A stretch of DNA of 64,000 bases from Roseomonas gilardii subsp. gilardii (lineage in GTDB: Bacteria > Pseudomonadota > Alphaproteobacteria > Acetobacterales > Acetobacteraceae), in NCBI RefSeq assembly GCF_023078375.1, contig NZ_CP095554.1, forward strand, positions 4,084,501-4,148,500, written 5' to 3'. How positions within the stretch are numbered: position 1 is the stretch's first letter; each line of letters starts with the position of its first letter. Position numbers and translations under genes: made by a program. Shown here piece after piece: positions 28,252 to 37,334 of this stretch. A model generated the notes under the pieces. It had not been told where the DNA came from, made no database searches, and saw nothing but the letters and a program-made list of their open reading frames with translations.

Positions 28252-28961
28252 GCGCCGCGATCGAGACCAGCGCCCGCCCCACCATCCTGGTGGTGGAGGA
28301 CGAGGCGCCGCTGCTGACCCTGCTGCGCTACAACCTGGAGCGCCAGGGCTTCCGCGTCGAGGAAGCGGCCGACGGGCAGGAGGCGCTGCTGCGCGTCTCC
28401 GAAGGCCGGCCCGACCTGGTGCTGCTGGACTGGATGCTGCCCAGCCTGTCCGGGCTGGAGGTCTGCCGCCAGCTCCGCCGCCGCCCGGCGACGCGCGACC
28501 TGCCGATCATCATGGTGACGGCCCGCACCGAGGACCAGGACGCCGTGCGCGCCCTGGACACGGGGGCGGACGACTACATCGCCAAGCCCTTCACGGTGGA
28601 GGCGCTGCTCGCCCGCATCCGCGCCCTGCTGCGCCGCTCCGGCCCCGGCTCGATGCGCGAGGCCCTGGTCTGGCGCGACATGGTGCTGGACCCGGAGGCG
28701 CATCGCGTGACGCGCAACGGCCGGCCGCTGCATCTGGGGCCCACCGAGTACCGCATCCTGGAATTCATGATGCAGCATCCGGGCCGCGTCTTCTCGCGAG
28801 AACAGTTGCTGGACGCGATCTGGGGCCGCGACATCCATGTCGAGCTGCGCACCGTAGACGTGCATATCCGCCGGCTGCGCAAGGCGGTGAACGGGCCGGA
28901 CGAGGAGGATGTCATCCGCACCGTCCGCTCCGCCGGCTACGCGCTCGACGTGGAGGGCTGA
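28248..28961 (+). CDS. phoB: Phosphate regulon response regulator PhoB
   Basis: 237 residues. Receiver domain with the acidic pair VVEDEAP, phosphoacceptor Asp in LVLLDWMLPSLSG, and conserved Lys in DDYIAKPF. The OmpR-type winged helix contains HLGPTEYRILEFMMQHPGRV and RTVDVHIRRLRKAV. It should bind Pho boxes such as that upstream of pstS. No phoR sensor gene is seen in this cluster; the kinase must be encoded elsewhere. It converges on the SDR gene with 15 bp between stops. Confidence 0.95.
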   Translation: MSAAIETSARPTILVVEDEAPLLTLLRYNLERQGFRVEEAADGQEALLRVSEGRPDLVLLDWMLPSLSGLEVCRQLRRRPATRDLPIIMVTARTEDQDAVRALDTGADDYIAKPFTVEALLARIRALLRRSGPGSMREALVWRDMVLDPEAHRVTRNGRPLHLGPTEYRILEFMMQHPGRVFSREQLLDAIWGRDIHVELRTVDVHIRRLRKAVNGPDEEDVIRTVRSAGYALDVEG

Positions 28962-28976
28962 GCGGCCCTCCCCGCC

Positions 28977-29774
28977 TCAGCCATTGTCGCGGAAGCCGGG
29001 ATAGAGGCACATGCCGCCATCCACGGTGATGGTGGTGCCGACCACGTAGTCCGACATGTCGGAGGCCAGCCAGACGGCGGCGTTGGCGATGTCCTCCACA
29101 TCGCCGATGCGGCCATAGGGGATCAGCCCCAGCAGCTTCTTTCCCGCCTCGCCCACCACGTTCTCCGCGTTGATGCGCGTGGCGATGGCGCCGGGCGCGA
29201 TGGCGTTGATGCGGATGCGCTGGCCCGCCATCTCCTGCGCCAGCGTGCGCATCATCATCGCTATGCCGCCCTTCGAGGCAGCGTAGTTCACATGCCCCGC
29301 CCAGGGGATGACCTCGTGCACCGAGCTCATGTGGATGATCTTGCCCAGAGCGCGGGACAGCTTGCGGTCGCCCTGTTTCAGGAACTGCCGGATGCCCGCC
29401 TGGGCGCAAAGGAACTGGCCGGTGAGGTTGGTATCGATCACCTTGCGCCAGTCCTCCACCGTCAGCTCCGCGGCCGGCGCATCCTTCTGGATGCCGGAAT
29501 TCGCCACCACGATGTCGATGGCGCCCATCTGCCGCACGGCCTGATCGAAAAGCACCGCGACGGCATCCGGATCGGAGACATCGGCCTGGATGGCCACGGC
29601 CCGGCCGCCCCGGCCTTCGATCTCCGCCACCAGCGCCTCGGCGGGCTCGCGGCCGGAATGGTAGTTCACGATCACCGCCGCACCGGCCGCCGCCAGCCCG
29701 CGTGCGACCCCCGTGCCGATGCCGGAGCTGGCGCCGGTGACCAGCGCGACCTGTCCATCGAGGCGGCAATCCAT
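28977..29774 (-). CDS. SDR family oxidoreductase (glucose 1-dehydrogenase-like)
   Basis: 265 residues. Cofactor motif TGASSGIGTGVA (TGxxxGxG), NSG motif ANSGIQ, catalytic Ser in HMSSVHE and Y-x3-K in NYAASKGG, then NAIAPGAIATRI. This is a classical short-chain dehydrogenase/reductase with NAD(P)H dependence; glucose 1-dehydrogenases and 3-ketoacyl reductases share these features, so the substrate is open. I start it at ATG 29774 (MDCRLDGQ), which has AGGAGA about 7 bases upstream; the longer open frame to 29975 has a non-conserved leader. Confidence 0.9.
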   Translation of the reverse strand: MDCRLDGQVALVTGASSGIGTGVARGLAAAGAAVIVNYHSGREPAEALVAEIEGRGGRAVAIQADVSDPDAVAVLFDQAVRQMGAIDIVVANSGIQKDAPAAELTVEDWRKVIDTNLTGQFLCAQAGIRQFLKQGDRKLSRALGKIIHMSSVHEVIPWAGHVNYAASKGGIAMMMRTLAQEMAGQRIRINAIAPGAIATRINAENVVGEAGKKLLGLIPYGRIGDVEDIANAAVWLASDMSDYVVGTTITVDGGMCLYPGFRDNG

Positions 29775-30007
29775 GAGATGTTCTCCTGCCAGTGCCGCGG
29801 CGCGGCGGCCCTGTCCCCTGCGGTGTCCCCGAGGGGCGGAACAGGCAGCGGCGGGCAGAGTTGCGCGCGAAGAGGCCGGGCCCCGGGCCTGACCGGGTAG
29901 GGTGTTGACGGGATGGTCCGGTTTTCGCCAGCCTCCGCGCCCCGGGTCGTCGCAGGCCACGAATCCCGCGCCCACCCCAAGCCGGACCCCAGCCAGGACT
30001 CACTGCC

Positions 30008-31615
30008 ATGCCGCCGAGCACGCCCCTCCCCCGACGGACCTTCCTGGCCGGCGGCGCCGCGCTGGGTGCCGCCTCCCTCGCCCGCCCGGCCCTGGCGCAA
30101 GGCGATGCGGCGCGGGTGCTGCGCTTCATCCCGCAGGCGGATGTCACCATCCTCGACCCGCTGGCCACCACCGCCTATCCGACGCGCAACCACGGCCACA
30201 TGTGCTGGGACACGCTCTACGGCATCGATGCCAGCTTCAGGCCGCAGCCGCAGCTCGCCGAGGGCCATGTCGTGGAGGATGACGGGAAGCGCTGGGTCTT
30301 CACCCTGCGCGACGGCCCGCTCTTCCACGATGGGGAGAAGGTGCGCGCCCAGGATGCCGTGGCCTCCATCAAGCGCTGGATGCCGCGCGACACGCATGGC
30401 CAGACCCTGGCGCTGCGTCTCGACGAGATCCGCGTGCTGGACGACCGGCGCTTCGAGATCCGCCTCAAGCGCCCCTTCGGCCTGATGCTGGACGCGCTGG
30501 GCAAGGCCTCCTCCTATCCCTGCTTCATCTATCCGGAACGCTTCGCCGGCCAGGACCCGACCAAGCCCTTCACCGAGGTGGTGGGCTCTGGCCCCTATCG
30601 CTTCCTCGCCAATGAGCGCGTGTCCGGCGCCCAGGTCGTCTACCAGCGCTTCGACCGGTACGTGCCGACGCCGGTGGGCACGCCCAGCATGATCGCCGGG
30701 CCGAAGCTCGCCCGGTTCGAGCGGGTGGAGTGGAAGGTGATCCCCGACCCCGCCACCTCGGCCGCCGCGCTGCAATCAGGCGAGGTGGACTGGTGGGAGG
30801 TCGTGCCCTCCGACCTCAACCCGGTGCTCAGGCGCGCCCGCGACGTGGTGCTGGAGCGCATCGACGAGTCCGGCACCTATGCCAGCTTCCGCTTCAACCA
30901 CCTGCAACCGCCCTTCGATAAGCCGGAGGCCCGCCGCGCCCTGCTCGGCGCCGTGCTGCAATCCGACTTCATGGCGGCGGCGAATGGCGACGATCCCCGT
31001 CTGTGGAGCGACAAGGTCGGCTGCTTCCCGGTGGGCAGCCCGATGGCCAATGACGCAGGGCTGGAGGTGCTCACCAGTCCGCGCGACTACAACAAGGTGA
31101 AGGCCGACCTCGCCGCCGCCGGCGTGGCGGGGGCCAGCGTGACGGCGCTGCATGCCACCGACGTGTCGAACCAGAACGCGCTGATGACGGTCGGCGTGGA
31201 CATGCTGCGCAAATCCGGCTTCCAGGTGCAGGACGCGACCTCGGACTGGGGCACGCTGCTGCAGCGGCGGCAGAACCGTGGCCCGGCCAGCCAGGGCGGC
31301 TGGAACGCGCTGATCGCCCTGTTCAGCGGCATGGAGTTCGCCACCCCGGCCGGGCACCTGCTGCTGCGCGCCAATGGGGAGAATGCTTGGTTCGGCTGGC
31401 CGACCTCGCCGAAGCTGGAGGCGCTGCGCGACGAGTGGTTCGACGCGCCGGACCTGGAGGCGCAGAAGCGCCTGGGGCGCGAGATCCAGGCACAGTTCTT
31501 CGTGGACGTGCCCTATATCCCGCTCGGCCAGTATTTCGTGGACAGCGCCTATCGCCGCGGCCTGACCGATATCCGGCCCGGCCTGCCGATCCCGCTGAAC
31601 GTACGCCGGAGCTGA
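30008..31615 (+). CDS. Extracellular solute-binding protein family 5 (peptide/nickel type)
   Basis: 535 residues. A twin-arginine-type signal (PRRTFLAGGAALGAASLA, cleavage near ALAQ) precedes the SBP-bac-5 fold: IPQADVTILDPLATTAYPTR, VEDDGKRWVFTLRDGPLFHDG and SGEVDWWEVVPSDL. Such proteins deliver oligopeptides, nickel or opines to Dpp/Opp-type ABC permeases. No permease or ATPase gene is adjacent, so it is an orphan binding protein whose transporter lies elsewhere. Transcribed away from the SDR gene across a 233-bp gap that holds no obvious gene. Confidence 0.9.
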   Translation: MPPSTPLPRRTFLAGGAALGAASLARPALAQGDAARVLRFIPQADVTILDPLATTAYPTRNHGHMCWDTLYGIDASFRPQPQLAEGHVVEDDGKRWVFTLRDGPLFHDGEKVRAQDAVASIKRWMPRDTHGQTLALRLDEIRVLDDRRFEIRLKRPFGLMLDALGKASSYPCFIYPERFAGQDPTKPFTEVVGSGPYRFLANERVSGAQVVYQRFDRYVPTPVGTPSMIAGPKLARFERVEWKVIPDPATSAAALQSGEVDWWEVVPSDLNPVLRRARDVVLERIDESGTYASFRFNHLQPPFDKPEARRALLGAVLQSDFMAAANGDDPRLWSDKVGCFPVGSPMANDAGLEVLTSPRDYNKVKADLAAAGVAGASVTALHATDVSNQNALMTVGVDMLRKSGFQVQDATSDWGTLLQRRQNRGPASQGGWNALIALFSGMEFATPAGHLLLRANGENAWFGWPTSPKLEALRDEWFDAPDLEAQKRLGREIQAQFFVDVPYIPLGQYFVDSAYRRGLTDIRPGLPIPLNVRRS

Positions 31616-31808
31616 GGCCGCGCCGCAAACTCTCCTGGCGGAAGGCCCTGGTGCCTTCCGCCCGGAAGACCTGCATCGCGGGCACGGTGACGGGTCAAGC
31701 TTGTTGCACTGCGGCAGGATTGCTATCGCAGGCCCCCGTGCCCCTGGAGCGACCCGGCCTCCTGTGCTGGCCGCGATCGCTGTCCGGGGTCCGAGAAGGG
31801 AACCCGCA

Positions 31809-33032
31809 TTGGCATTCCGGCATAAGGGGCTGGCCTTCACCGTCTTCCTGGGCGCGCTCTCGGCCCTGCCACCCCTGTCCATCGACATGGGCCTGCCGGG
31901 CTTTCCGGCGCTGGAGGCCGATCTGGGCGCCACACCCAGCGAGGCCACGCAGACGCTGAGCATCTTCCTGCTCGGCTTCGCCTGCGGCCCGCTGCTGCTC
32001 GGCCCGCTGTCCGACCGCTTCGGCCGGCGGCCGGTGCTGCTGGCGGGGCTGCTGATCTTCGCCCTGGCCGGCTTCGGCTGCGCCCTGGCCGGCTCTCCCG
32101 GCACGCTGCTGTTCTGGCGGCTGGTGCAGGGCATCGGCGCCGGGGCGGGCGCGACCCTGCCCTTCGCCATCGTCCGCGACCTGTTCGACGGCACGGAGGC
32201 GCGGCTCCGCATGTCCTATGTCACGCTGGTTCTGGGTGTCGGGCCGATCGTCGCCCCGATGCTGGGCACGCTCGTGCTGGCGCTGGGCGGCTGGCGCGCG
32301 ATCTACGGCACGCTGGGCCTCGGCGGGCTGGTCCTGCTGCTGGTCACCGCCTGGGGCTTCGCGGAATCGGCGCCGGACGGGCGGCACCACAGCCTGCATC
32401 CCCGCCAGATCCTGATGCGCTATGGCGAGGTGCTGCGGCGCCGGGTCTTCCTCGGCCATGCCCTGTCCAACGCCGCCTGCTTCGGCACGCTCTTCGCCTA
32501 TATCTCCGGATCGCCGGCGGTGCTGATGGGGCAGTTCGGCGTGGCGCCGGGGGGCTACAGCCTGCTCTTCGCCTGCTCCGCCGTGACGCTGATGCTGGGC
32601 TCGGCGCTCAGCGGCCGTCTGGCCAGGGCGCATGTGCCGGGGCGGCTGGTGTCCCGCATCGCCCTGGCCCTGACATCCTGCGGCGCCGTGCTGGCTCTGC
32701 TCCTGACCCTGCTCGGCGCGCTCGGGCCGGCCAGCCTCGTACCTCTCGCCGCCATCGGCAGCTTCGGCTTCGGCCTGCTGGCGCCCAATGCCACCCATGG
32801 CGCGTTGCAGCCGATGGGGCGGATGGCCGGGGCCGCCTCGGCGGCGCTGCGCAGCCTGCAGATGCTGTTCGGTGCCCTGGCGAGCGGACTGGTCGGATTC
32901 TTCTATGTGGAGGGCAGCGCCCTGTCGCTCACGGCGGTGATGGCCGGCTGCGCGCTGCTCGGCCTGGGGCTGCAACTCGCTTTGCTCCCGGGCCGGGAGC
33001 CCCTTCCGGACCCCACGGCCTCACCCGGCTGA
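31809..33032 (+). CDS. Bcr/CflA-type multidrug MFS exporter
   Basis: 407 residues with 12 expected helices. Helix 1 is typical of the subfamily (GALSALPPLSIDMGLPGFP), motif A is GPLSDRFGRRPVLLAG, and LVQGIGAGAGATLPFAIVRD matches the drug:H+ antiporter motif region. I chose TTG 31809, which follows GAGAAGGGA and gives the normal family length; the open frame extends to ATG 31701 with a non-conserved 36-residue leader. It probably exports small toxic compounds; the substrate is unknown. The 3' end overlaps a small minus-strand gene by 12 bp. Confidence 0.88.
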   Translation: MAFRHKGLAFTVFLGALSALPPLSIDMGLPGFPALEADLGATPSEATQTLSIFLLGFACGPLLLGPLSDRFGRRPVLLAGLLIFALAGFGCALAGSPGTLLFWRLVQGIGAGAGATLPFAIVRDLFDGTEARLRMSYVTLVLGVGPIVAPMLGTLVLALGGWRAIYGTLGLGGLVLLLVTAWGFAESAPDGRHHSLHPRQILMRYGEVLRRRVFLGHALSNAACFGTLFAYISGSPAVLMGQFGVAPGGYSLLFACSAVTLMLGSALSGRLARAHVPGRLVSRIALALTSCGAVLALLLTLLGALGPASLVPLAAIGSFGFGLLAPNATHGALQPMGRMAGAASAALRSLQMLFGALASGLVGFFYVEGSALSLTAVMAGCALLGLGLQLALLPGREPLPDPTASPG

Positions 33033-33191
33033 CGGGACACCGTGTGAAGGTGCTGCGGGGGCCTTGGGCGCGCTTTCGGCCGCCGCGGCGATGGCGCGCG
33101 CCACGACCAGCAGGCCCTGGCGCTGATGGTCATTCATGGCGGTGACGAGTTTCTGCAGCTCCGCCTGGAAGCTCTGGCTCGAAGACTGCAC
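33021..33191 (-). CDS. Small helical protein, 56 aa, unknown
   Basis: GTG 33191 to TGA 33021, overlapping the MFS stop by 12 bp. The product is helical: QSSSQSFQAELQKLVTAMND, then HQRQGLLVVARAIAAAAES and an Ala/Pro/Lys tail. A strong Shine-Dalgarno (AAGGAGG) lies about 12 bases upstream, and the 12-bp palindrome TTCGAATTCGAA (33208-33219) sits just before that. The upstream region is AT-richer than anywhere nearby, as a promoter should be. No family recognised. Confidence 0.55.
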   Translation of the reverse strand: MQSSSQSFQAELQKLVTAMNDHQRQGLLVVARAIAAAAESAPKAPAAPSHGVPSAG

Positions 33192-33531
33192 GTCCTGACG
33201 CCCCTCCTTCGAATTCGAACCAGAAACATCTTTATCGGCATAAATCGCATTTTTTGGATGGTGACAAGCACCCTTTCCATATCGTTACGATTTTCGCAAC
33301 AGACAGTCGGTATGGGCATGAATACCGCCGCCAGACCCGGACTCCATCCCCGGTTGCATCGACGAAGGGAAGCATGCCTCAGGCTGGGCCAGGGCGCGGT
33401 ATTTTGTTCCTGTTCAATAATAAACTTTTCGCGATCAACCTTGTTCCGGGATCACAAAGCCATGTCCCGCCAAGCCGGATGATGGAAGGGCGAGACGGGC
33501 CCTCCTCTTCCCGCGACGCCCTGCCCACCCG
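33192..33531. other. AT-rich non-coding gap
   Basis: 340 bp with visibly lower GC than its surroundings, including runs such as GCATTTTTTGG and AATAATAAACTTTTCGCG. It contains the palindrome TTCGAATTCGAA at 33208-33219 directly before the ribosome site of the 56-aa gene. Frames crossing it have poor composition and no recognisable protein. It probably holds the promoter of the small gene; it could also be foreign or remnant DNA beside the broken MFS gene. Confidence 0.6.
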
Positions 33532-34894
33532 TCACGGGCCGACGGTTTCCTCTTTCTCCGCCTCCGCCATGGGATGCAGGGGCGCCACCGCCGGGGTGGT
33601 GCCGGGCAGGCCCTGATAGGGTTGCTGCTGCTCGGCGGGCAGGGTCGCCCGGGCCGTCAGGCGCCACAGGCCGAAGCCGAGGCAGGCCAGCGACACCAGC
33701 CCGGCATAGAGGAACAGGCCGCTCCGCCCCGTCAGGCTCATGCCCGCCGAGGCCAGGACCGGCCCCGCCGCCGCGCGAAGGAATAGGCCAGCACGAGCCC
33801 GCCGCTGGCTGCCACCCGGTCCCCCGCACCCAGCCAGTCATTGGTGTGCGAGACGCAGAGCGGATAGAGGGCGAAGACCAGCCCGCCGAACAGCGCGCCG
33901 GTCCCGAGCAGCCAGGACACGCCGATCGGCACGGCCAGCAGCACCAGGACACTGGAGGCCACCAGCGCCGCCAGCGTGCCCAGGATCACCAGCCGCCGGT
34001 CGAAGCGGTCGGACAGGCGCCCGAGCGGCCATTGCAGCGCCATGCCCCCCAGGATCAGCGCGGTCATGAACAGCGTGGTCCCGGCGAGGTCGAGCCCGTT
34101 GCCCCGGGCGAAGAGCGGCGCCAGGGCATAGACGGCGCCCAGCAGCAGGCCACTCGTCACCGTGCCGACCATGCCGAGCGGCGAGATCCGGTAGAGCTGG
34201 CGCAGGCTGAGCGAGGCCACGTCGGGCAGCGCGGTGGGGCTCTTGCTGGTCATCGAGACGGGCAGGACGGAGAGCCCATCAGGATGGACAGCAGCAGGAA
34301 GGGCCTCGGGTCCCCCGCCCCACCGATGTTCAGCAGCCCCTGACCCGCCGCCTGGGCGCCATAGACGCAGACCATGTAGGCGGCGAGCAGCGCGCCACGC
34401 CGCGACGGTTCCGCCCGGTCGTTCAGCCAGCTCTCGATGCAGATGAAGAGCCCGGCCATGCAGAACCCGTCCACCAGCCGCACCAGCGCCCAGAGGGCGG
34501 CGTTCTGCCACAGGGCATAGACGAGGCCGGTGGCCGAGACCGTGGAGGCGAAGACCGCGAAGGCCCGGATGTGCCCGACGCGCAGGATGACGCGGAAGGC
34601 CTGCATGGCGCCGATGGTCAGGCCGAGGAAATAGGCCGTGGCGACCAGGCCCGTCAGCGCCGGCGACGCCCCGGCCCCGTTCAGGCGCAGGCTGATCAGC
34701 GTGGTGAGCGGCCCGTTGCCGAGCATCAGCAGCACCACCGAGAGAAGCAGCGCGCGGACGGGCCGCAGCAGCGGGGAGCGGTGGTCGCCAAAACGGTCTG
34801 TCTCCCTGCCTCGGTTCGTTCCGCTCGCGGCGGGCCCCATGATGCGCATGACCGGGGCGCGGCGGACGTGACGCGGCGCGGGGGCGGAGCGCAA
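33532..34894 (-). pseudogene. MFS transporter with two one-base frame breaks
   Basis: A 12-helix MFS protein readable in three pieces. Residues to about 210 (LRPVRALLLSVVLLMLGNG to PFLLLSILMG) end near 34270. The middle (LSVLPVSMTSKSPTALPD to SHTNDWLGAGDRVAASGG) runs to about 33775. The tail (MSLTGRSGLFLYAGLVSLAC) ends at TGA 33532. Adding one G near 34270 (GGG to GGGG) reads SILMGLSVLPVS; adding one base before the GCGGCGGCG stretch near 33775 reads SFAAAAGPVLASAGMSL. Total 1363 bp plus two gives 455 codons. Family resembles YcaD/YfcJ-like transporters. The start may be one of two Met 15-18 codons further in. Confidence 0.8.
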
Positions 34895-35019
34895 GCCCCC
34901 GCCGCTTCGCGTCCTCGCGAGGCCGGTGCCGCGTGGGCACGGATACCCGGCCCGGAAGGGGCACCGGGCCGCCCGCCGCCCCTTCCGGACCGGGGGGCAC
35001 GGATGGCAAGCGGAGCCGC

Positions 35020-35346
35020 ATGGCTTCGACCTTCCTCTACCTCCTGGCCGCCCTGGCGGAGATCGCCGGCTGCTTCAGCTTCTGGTCCTGGCGGCGCCTC
35101 GGGCAGAGCCCGCTCTGGCTGCTGCCCGGCATGGCCTCCCTCGCCGCTTTCGCCTTCCTGCTGACCCTGGTGGACAGCAGCGCGGCGGGGCGCGCCTATG
35201 CGGCCTATGGCGGGGTCTACATCGCCGCCTCACTGTTCTGGCTCTGGGGCGTGGAAGGGGTGGTGCCCGATCGATGGGACCTCGCCGGCAGTGCCCTCTG
35301 TTTCCTCGGCAGCGCCGTGATCCTCTTCGCGCCGCGCACCGGCTGA
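35020..35346 (+). CDS. YnfA family membrane protein
   Basis: 108 residues, exactly the family length, with four membrane helices. [20 protein letters not shown] and the W-L-x-G-x-x-S/A-L pattern match YnfA/UPF0060. [20 protein letters not shown] and [20 protein letters not shown] are signature segments. These are SMR-like small membrane proteins of unclear function. The start is the Met 30 codons into a longer open frame, chosen because it begins the family domain. Confidence 0.9.
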   Translation: MASTFLYLLAALAEIAGCFSFWSWRRLGQSPLWLLPGMASLAAFAFLLTLVDSSAAGRAYAAYGGVYIAASLFWLWGVEGVVPDRWDLAGSALCFLGSAVILFAPRTG

Positions 35347-35392
35347 CCGCCGCTTCCTCCGCCGTGGCCCCCCCGGGGCGCTCCGGGCGGGA

Positions 35393-36454
35393 TCAGTCCA
35401 GCGTCGCGCCCGAGGCCTCCACCAGCTTGCGCCAGTATTCCGCCTGCGCCTGCAGATAGGCGCCGAAGGCGGCGGGGCTGTCGTCCCAAATGGGGGTCAG
35501 CCCTTCCGGCACTAGGCGGTCCCGAAAGGCCTCCGAGCGCACGAGCCCGGCGAAGGCCGCGAAGAGCCGGTCGATCCGGTCCTGCGGGGTTCCGGCCGTG
35601 GTCAGCACCGCGTACCAGGCTTGTGCATCGATGCCGGAGCCCGGCAACAGTTCCTCCATGGAGGGCACGTCGCGCAGTTCCGGCACGCCGGCCACACGCT
35701 TCGCCGAGCCGACCGCCAGGGCCCGGAACTCACCGCTGCGCAGATGCGGCAGGAGCGCCGGCGCCACGTCGAACATCATGTCCACATTGCCGATCAGCAG
35801 GTCGCGGATCGCCAGGCTGCCACCGCGATAGGGCACATGGGTGATGTCCACCCCGGCCGCCTTCTCCAGCGCAGCCAGCGTCAGGTGGCTCACCGTGCCG
35901 GTGCCGGAGGAGCCCATGGTGATCTTGCCCGGCGCCGCCTTCGCCGCGGCGATGAGGTCGGCGAAGCTCTTCCATCTCCGGTCGGCCCGCACCACCAGCA
36001 CCACCGTCCCGGTCGCGACACGGGTGATCGGGGCGAGGTCCTTCAGCGGGTCGAAGCCCATGGAGCGGCGATACAGGAAGCGGTTCGCGGCCAGGACCGT
36101 GGCCGAGCCGAGCAGCAGCCGGTAGCCGTCCTTCGGCGCGCGGACCACGGCCTCCGCGCCCAGGTTGCCGCCCAGACCGCCCCGGTTCTCGACCTGGACC
36201 GGCTGCCCCAGGGCGGGCTGCACCTGCTCCGCCAGAAGGCGGCCCAGCATGTCCACCGCCCCACCGGCCACATAGGGTACGATCATCTGGAGAGGATGGT
36301 CCGGAAAGGCTGCCGTGGCGGTTCCGGTGTCGCCCTCCGGCCTGGCTGGCACGTCCGGTGCCACGGCCTGGGCCTGTGCGACGGCGGATGGAGGCAGGCC
36401 AGCCAGGGAGGGGATGATCAGGGGGATCAGCATGGCGCGACGGCGTGGGATCAT
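35393..36454 (-). CDS. Tripartite tricarboxylate transporter (Bug/TctC) binding protein
   Basis: 353 residues. Signal peptide MIPRRRAMLIPLIIPSLAGLPPSAVAQAQ is followed by a variable stretch, then the Bug-family core: DHPLQMIVPYVAGGAVDMLG, VENRGGLGGNLGAEAVVRAP and GYRLLLGSATVLAANRF. These periplasmic proteins capture carboxylates for TctAB-type carriers, but many are orphans; no tctA or tctB is nearby here. The substrate cannot be predicted. Confidence 0.9.
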   Translation of the reverse strand: MIPRRRAMLIPLIIPSLAGLPPSAVAQAQAVAPDVPARPEGDTGTATAAFPDHPLQMIVPYVAGGAVDMLGRLLAEQVQPALGQPVQVENRGGLGGNLGAEAVVRAPKDGYRLLLGSATVLAANRFLYRRSMGFDPLKDLAPITRVATGTVVLVVRADRRWKSFADLIAAAKAAPGKITMGSSGTGTVSHLTLAALEKAAGVDITHVPYRGGSLAIRDLLIGNVDMMFDVAPALLPHLRSGEFRALAVGSAKRVAGVPELRDVPSMEELLPGSGIDAQAWYAVLTTAGTPQDRIDRLFAAFAGLVRSEAFRDRLVPEGLTPIWDDSPAAFGAYLQAQAEYWRKLVEASGATLD

Positions 36455-36552
36455 CCGCTCGACTCCCGGATTCAGCGGCCTCCCCTCCTCGCAGGCAGCC
36501 CGCCCGTGCGCAAGACGGTCCGGGCCCGGACCGGGCTGCCCCCGACGGAAAA

Positions 36553-37287
36553 CTAGCGCGCCGAGAGGCTGTGGATCAGCACCGCCGCCGCGACGGAAAC
36601 GTTGAGGCTCTCCACCCGGCCGGACCCCGGCAGCGTCACCCGCGCGGCGCAGGCCGCGGCGCTGGCGGGGGCGACGCCCTGCTCCTCATTGCCCAGCACG
36701 AGGGCGATGGGCCTGCCGCGCGGCAACTCCCCGGGTGGGACGCCGCCGGTGGCGACCGCCGCCACGGTCAGCACCTGCGCGGAGACAGCACGCAACGTCC
36801 CGGGCAGGTCCGGCGCGGCATGGAGGGACAGCGCCTCCAGCCCGCCCTCGGCGGTGCGGAAGGCGGCCTCGCCCAGCCAGGCCTGGCGCGGATCGCCGGA
36901 CAGCACCATGCCGGCGCAGCCGAAGAAGGCCGCCGAGCGGGCGATGGCACCGAGGTTGTGCGGATTGCCCACCCCGTCCAGCACCGGCAGGACCGGCGCG
37001 GCGAGGAGCGGTGCCGGCAGGGGCACGGGCAGCAGCGGCAGGCGGCGCGGCACGGCGATGGCCACGATGCCACCGTGATGCGTGGTGCCGGCGATGCGCG
37101 CCAGCTCCTCCGGCCGCACCTCGCGATAGGGCCGGCGTTCCCGCGCCAGGGCGGCGCAGACCGGCCCGGCTTCCGGGCGCATCGCCGGCAGGTAGAAGAG
37201 GCGCAGGATATCGCCCGGCCGGTGCCGGAAGGCGGCCTGCACGGCGGCGCGGCCGCAGATGCGGTCGGGATCGGGGGCGCGCGGCAT
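36553..37287 (-). CDS. TrmH/SpoU-family RNA 2'-O-methyltransferase
   Basis: 244 residues. The three SPOUT motifs are present: motif 1 NPHNLGAIARSAAFFG, motif 2 IALVLGNEEQGV and motif 3 VESLNVSVAAAVLI, which build the knotted S-adenosylmethionine site. The N-terminal part (ICGRAAVQAAFRHRPGDILR) resembles the substrate-binding domain of rRNA/tRNA methylases such as RlmB. Which nucleotide is methylated is unknown. It is 48 bp downstream of the Ldh-type dehydrogenase gene and on the same strand. Confidence 0.9.
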   Translation of the reverse strand: MPRAPDPDRICGRAAVQAAFRHRPGDILRLFYLPAMRPEAGPVCAALARERRPYREVRPEELARIAGTTHHGGIVAIAVPRRLPLLPVPLPAPLLAAPVLPVLDGVGNPHNLGAIARSAAFFGCAGMVLSGDPRQAWLGEAAFRTAEGGLEALSLHAAPDLPGTLRAVSAQVLTVAAVATGGVPPGELPRGRPIALVLGNEEQGVAPASAAACAARVTLPGSGRVESLNVSVAAAVLIHSLSAR

Positions 37288-37334
37288 GGCGGCTGATTTC
37301 CGGGGCTGTTGGGGGCTGTGTTGCAGGCTGGGGG

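Noticed and set aside
28961-28977. Expected phoR beside phoB
   Set aside because: The gene after phoB is a convergent SDR oxidoreductase, and no histidine kinase precedes pstS; the kinase at 40628 is of the HWE/HisKA_2 type, not PhoR.
33126-33482. 118-aa plus-strand ORF across the AT-rich gap
   Set aside because: No domain, odd composition, and antisense to the better-supported 56-aa gene.
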